In this document: positions 6,857 to 7,449 of the stretch, piece after piece | Layout: every line of letters begins with the position of its first letter | How positions within the stretch are numbered: the first letter of the stretch is position 1 | Translations under genes and position numbers: made by a program | Assembly (NCBI GenBank): GCA_017935525.1 | Contig: JAGBHJ010000189.1 | Coordinates: 1 to 7,449, forward strand | Length of the DNA: 7,449 bases | Origin: Clostridia bacterium | Lineage (GTDB): Bacteria; Bacillota; Clostridia; HGM11327 | Direction of reading: 5' to 3' | Notes under the pieces: model-generated | Told to the model about the DNA's origin: nothing | Seen by the model: the letters and a program-made list of their open reading frames with translations, nothing else | Databases searched by the model: none

Positions 6857-6862
6857 TCACCT
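6857..6862 (-). promoter_or_regulatory. Ribosome-binding site supporting the TTG start of the vertex protein
   Basis: The minus strand reads AGGTGA with 6 bases to the TTG. Its last three bases are an in-frame TGA, which rules out any upstream start in this frame. Confidence 0.7.
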
Positions 6863-6882
6863 GCTATTCTTTAGATCACTGT

Positions 6883-6914
6883 GAGCCACCGCAGGCCTTC
6901 GCCCGCGGCGACTC
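6883..6914 (-). promoter_or_regulatory. 14-bp intercistronic hairpin between shell genes
   Basis: The gap between the BMC-H and vertex genes holds an inverted repeat of 14 bp (11 Watson-Crick and 3 G-U pairs in the minus-strand RNA) closed by a GAAG loop. It starts 27 bases after the BMC-H stop. No T-tract follows, so it is not a standard terminator. A likely job is to block 3' exonucleases and stabilise the upstream shell-protein message, or to slow readthrough, so that hexamer subunits outnumber vertex subunits. It ends about 20 bases before the ribosome site of the vertex gene and is unlikely to cover it. Confidence 0.75.
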
Positions 6915-6941
6915 AATTCATTTCTTATCTGATACGTCCTA

Positions 6942-7220
6942 TCAATCCAATGCGGGCAGTATCTTCTCAACGTCTGTGTGAGGTCTGGGAATTACATGTG
7001 TTGCAATAACCTCGCCCAAGCTGTTTGCAGCAGCAGCGCCGCTTTCAACTGCAGCCTTAACTGCGCCAACGTCGCCTCTTACCATTACAGATACAAGACC
7101 TGAACCGATCTTCTCTGTACCGATGAGTTCTACGTTTGCAGACTTCAACATTGCATCTGCTGCCTCGATAGCTGCTACCAAGCCTCTTGTTTCGATCATT
7201 CCGAGTGCTTCCTGTGCCAT
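6942..7220 (-). CDS. Hexameric microcompartment shell protein (BMC-H, PduA/EutM type)
   Basis: This 92-residue single-domain BMC protein forms the hexagonal facets of the shell. It reads as a textbook member: EALGMIETRGLVAAIEAADAM at 4-24, Lys26 at the hexamer interface, the pore loop KIGSGLV at 37-43 with Ser40 as in PduA, VRGDVGAVKAAVESG at 47-61, and the C-terminal VIPRPHTDVEKILP at 76-89. A small polar pore of this kind is considered suited to diols or other small metabolites. The ATG at 7220 has a GGAGG ribosome site 7-8 bases upstream. It lies 34 bases after the preceding shell gene and is followed by a stabilising hairpin, consistent with high expression. PduA, PduJ and EutM cannot be told apart by sequence alone, so no symbol is given. 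Confidence 0.95.
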   Translation of the reverse strand: MAQEALGMIETRGLVAAIEAADAMLKSANVELIGTEKIGSGLVSVMVRGDVGAVKAAVESGAAAANSLGEVIATHVIPRPHTDVEKILPALD

Positions 7221-7254
7221 TTTTGTTTCCTCCGTTTATTATTCGCTGAATTTT

Positions 7255-7449
7255 TTAACCGTTTGTTTTCGGTTTTCTTGTCGTTGTTTTCTTGGCTGTG
7301 GCAGGCTTTGCCGGCTGTTCCGCGGGCTTTGCCTCCTGAGCCTCTGCCTTTTGGGCATTCTTCTTCTGGAGTCTGGACTTACTCAGCTCCACCAATCTTA
7401 CAGTCTCGTCGTGGGGGTTCGCAATAACATTTGCTGCTCTTACTCTGCT
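7255..7449 (-). CDS. Probable BMC-domain shell protein with basic C-terminal tail (partial)
   Basis: A minus-strand frame enters from the right edge and runs 64 codons to a TAA at 7257-7255. The first 20 or so residues (RAANVIANPHDETVRLVELS) resemble the last strand and closing segment of a BMC domain, where VIxxPH followed by a short helix is typical. A tail of about 40 residues follows, rich in Lys, Ala, Gln and Pro and ending TTTRKPKTNG, likely disordered. Some shell proteins (PduK-like, and BMC-H paralogues in clostridial loci) carry C-terminal extensions, but this one has no cysteines in the visible part, so no Fe-S motif. Position next to the canonical shell gene supports the assignment. 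The N-terminal part is outside the window, so the domain class and full length are unknown. A non-shell protein with such an end remains possible. Confidence 0.7.
   Translation of the reverse strand, partial: SRVRAANVIANPHDETVRLVELSKSRLQKKNAQKAEAQEAKPAEQPAKPATAKKTTTRKPKTNG

Noticed and set aside
5694..6884. A plus-strand open frame of 396 codons opposite PduS and the vertex protein gene.
   Set aside because: It is antisense to two clear family members, is rich in Cys and His in a way typical of shadow frames, shows no family motif, and has no convincing ribosome site.

Overview
The window is the 3' part of a bacterial microcompartment (BMC) operon followed by two unrelated metabolic genes, all on the minus strand, so transcription runs from high to low coordinates. 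Base composition, strong AGGAG-type ribosome sites, sigma-A-like promoters and the gene families suggest a Firmicute of class Clostridia, probably an anaerobic gut or sediment fermenter. The species cannot be named from this sequence.

Microcompartment block (7449 down to 2704). In transcription order: the C-terminal end of a probable shell protein with a basic Lys/Ala/Pro tail (cut by the window edge), a canonical hexameric BMC-H shell protein (PduA/EutM type), a pentameric EutN/CcmL/PduN vertex protein with a TTG start, the RnfC-like Fe-S flavoprotein PduS, the trimeric PduT shell protein with its cluster-binding cysteine, a DeoR-family regulator, and an iron-dependent alcohol dehydrogenase of the PduQ/FucO type. 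From PduS down, genes are 12-22 bases apart. The two larger gaps each carry inverted-repeat sequence, the clearest being a 14-bp hairpin after the BMC-H gene. A strong intrinsic terminator follows the alcohol dehydrogenase and ends the operon. The set fits an aldehyde-processing compartment (propanediol type: propionaldehyde to 1-propanol), with PduS/PduT moving electrons across the shell and the dehydrogenase recycling NAD+. The signature enzyme (B12 or glycyl-radical diol dehydratase) and the aldehyde dehydrogenase are not in the window. A DeoR regulator and absence of B12 genes here suggest, without proving, a glycyl-radical or fucose/rhamnose-linked subtype.

Intergenic block (2178-2703). 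This holds the operon terminator, a dense cluster of stem-loops with a G-rich tract (about 2380-2570) that no coding feature explains, and a consensus promoter for the next gene.

Downstream block (2177 down to 1). A FucP-like major facilitator transporter has a TTGACA-16-TATAAT promoter. A diacylglycerol/lipid kinase of the DagK/YegS/BmrU family has its own promoter (TTGACT-16-TATAAT). The first codons of another gene run off the left edge. Nothing ties these genes to the microcompartment beyond adjacency. I see no mobile element, CRISPR array, tRNA or rRNA.
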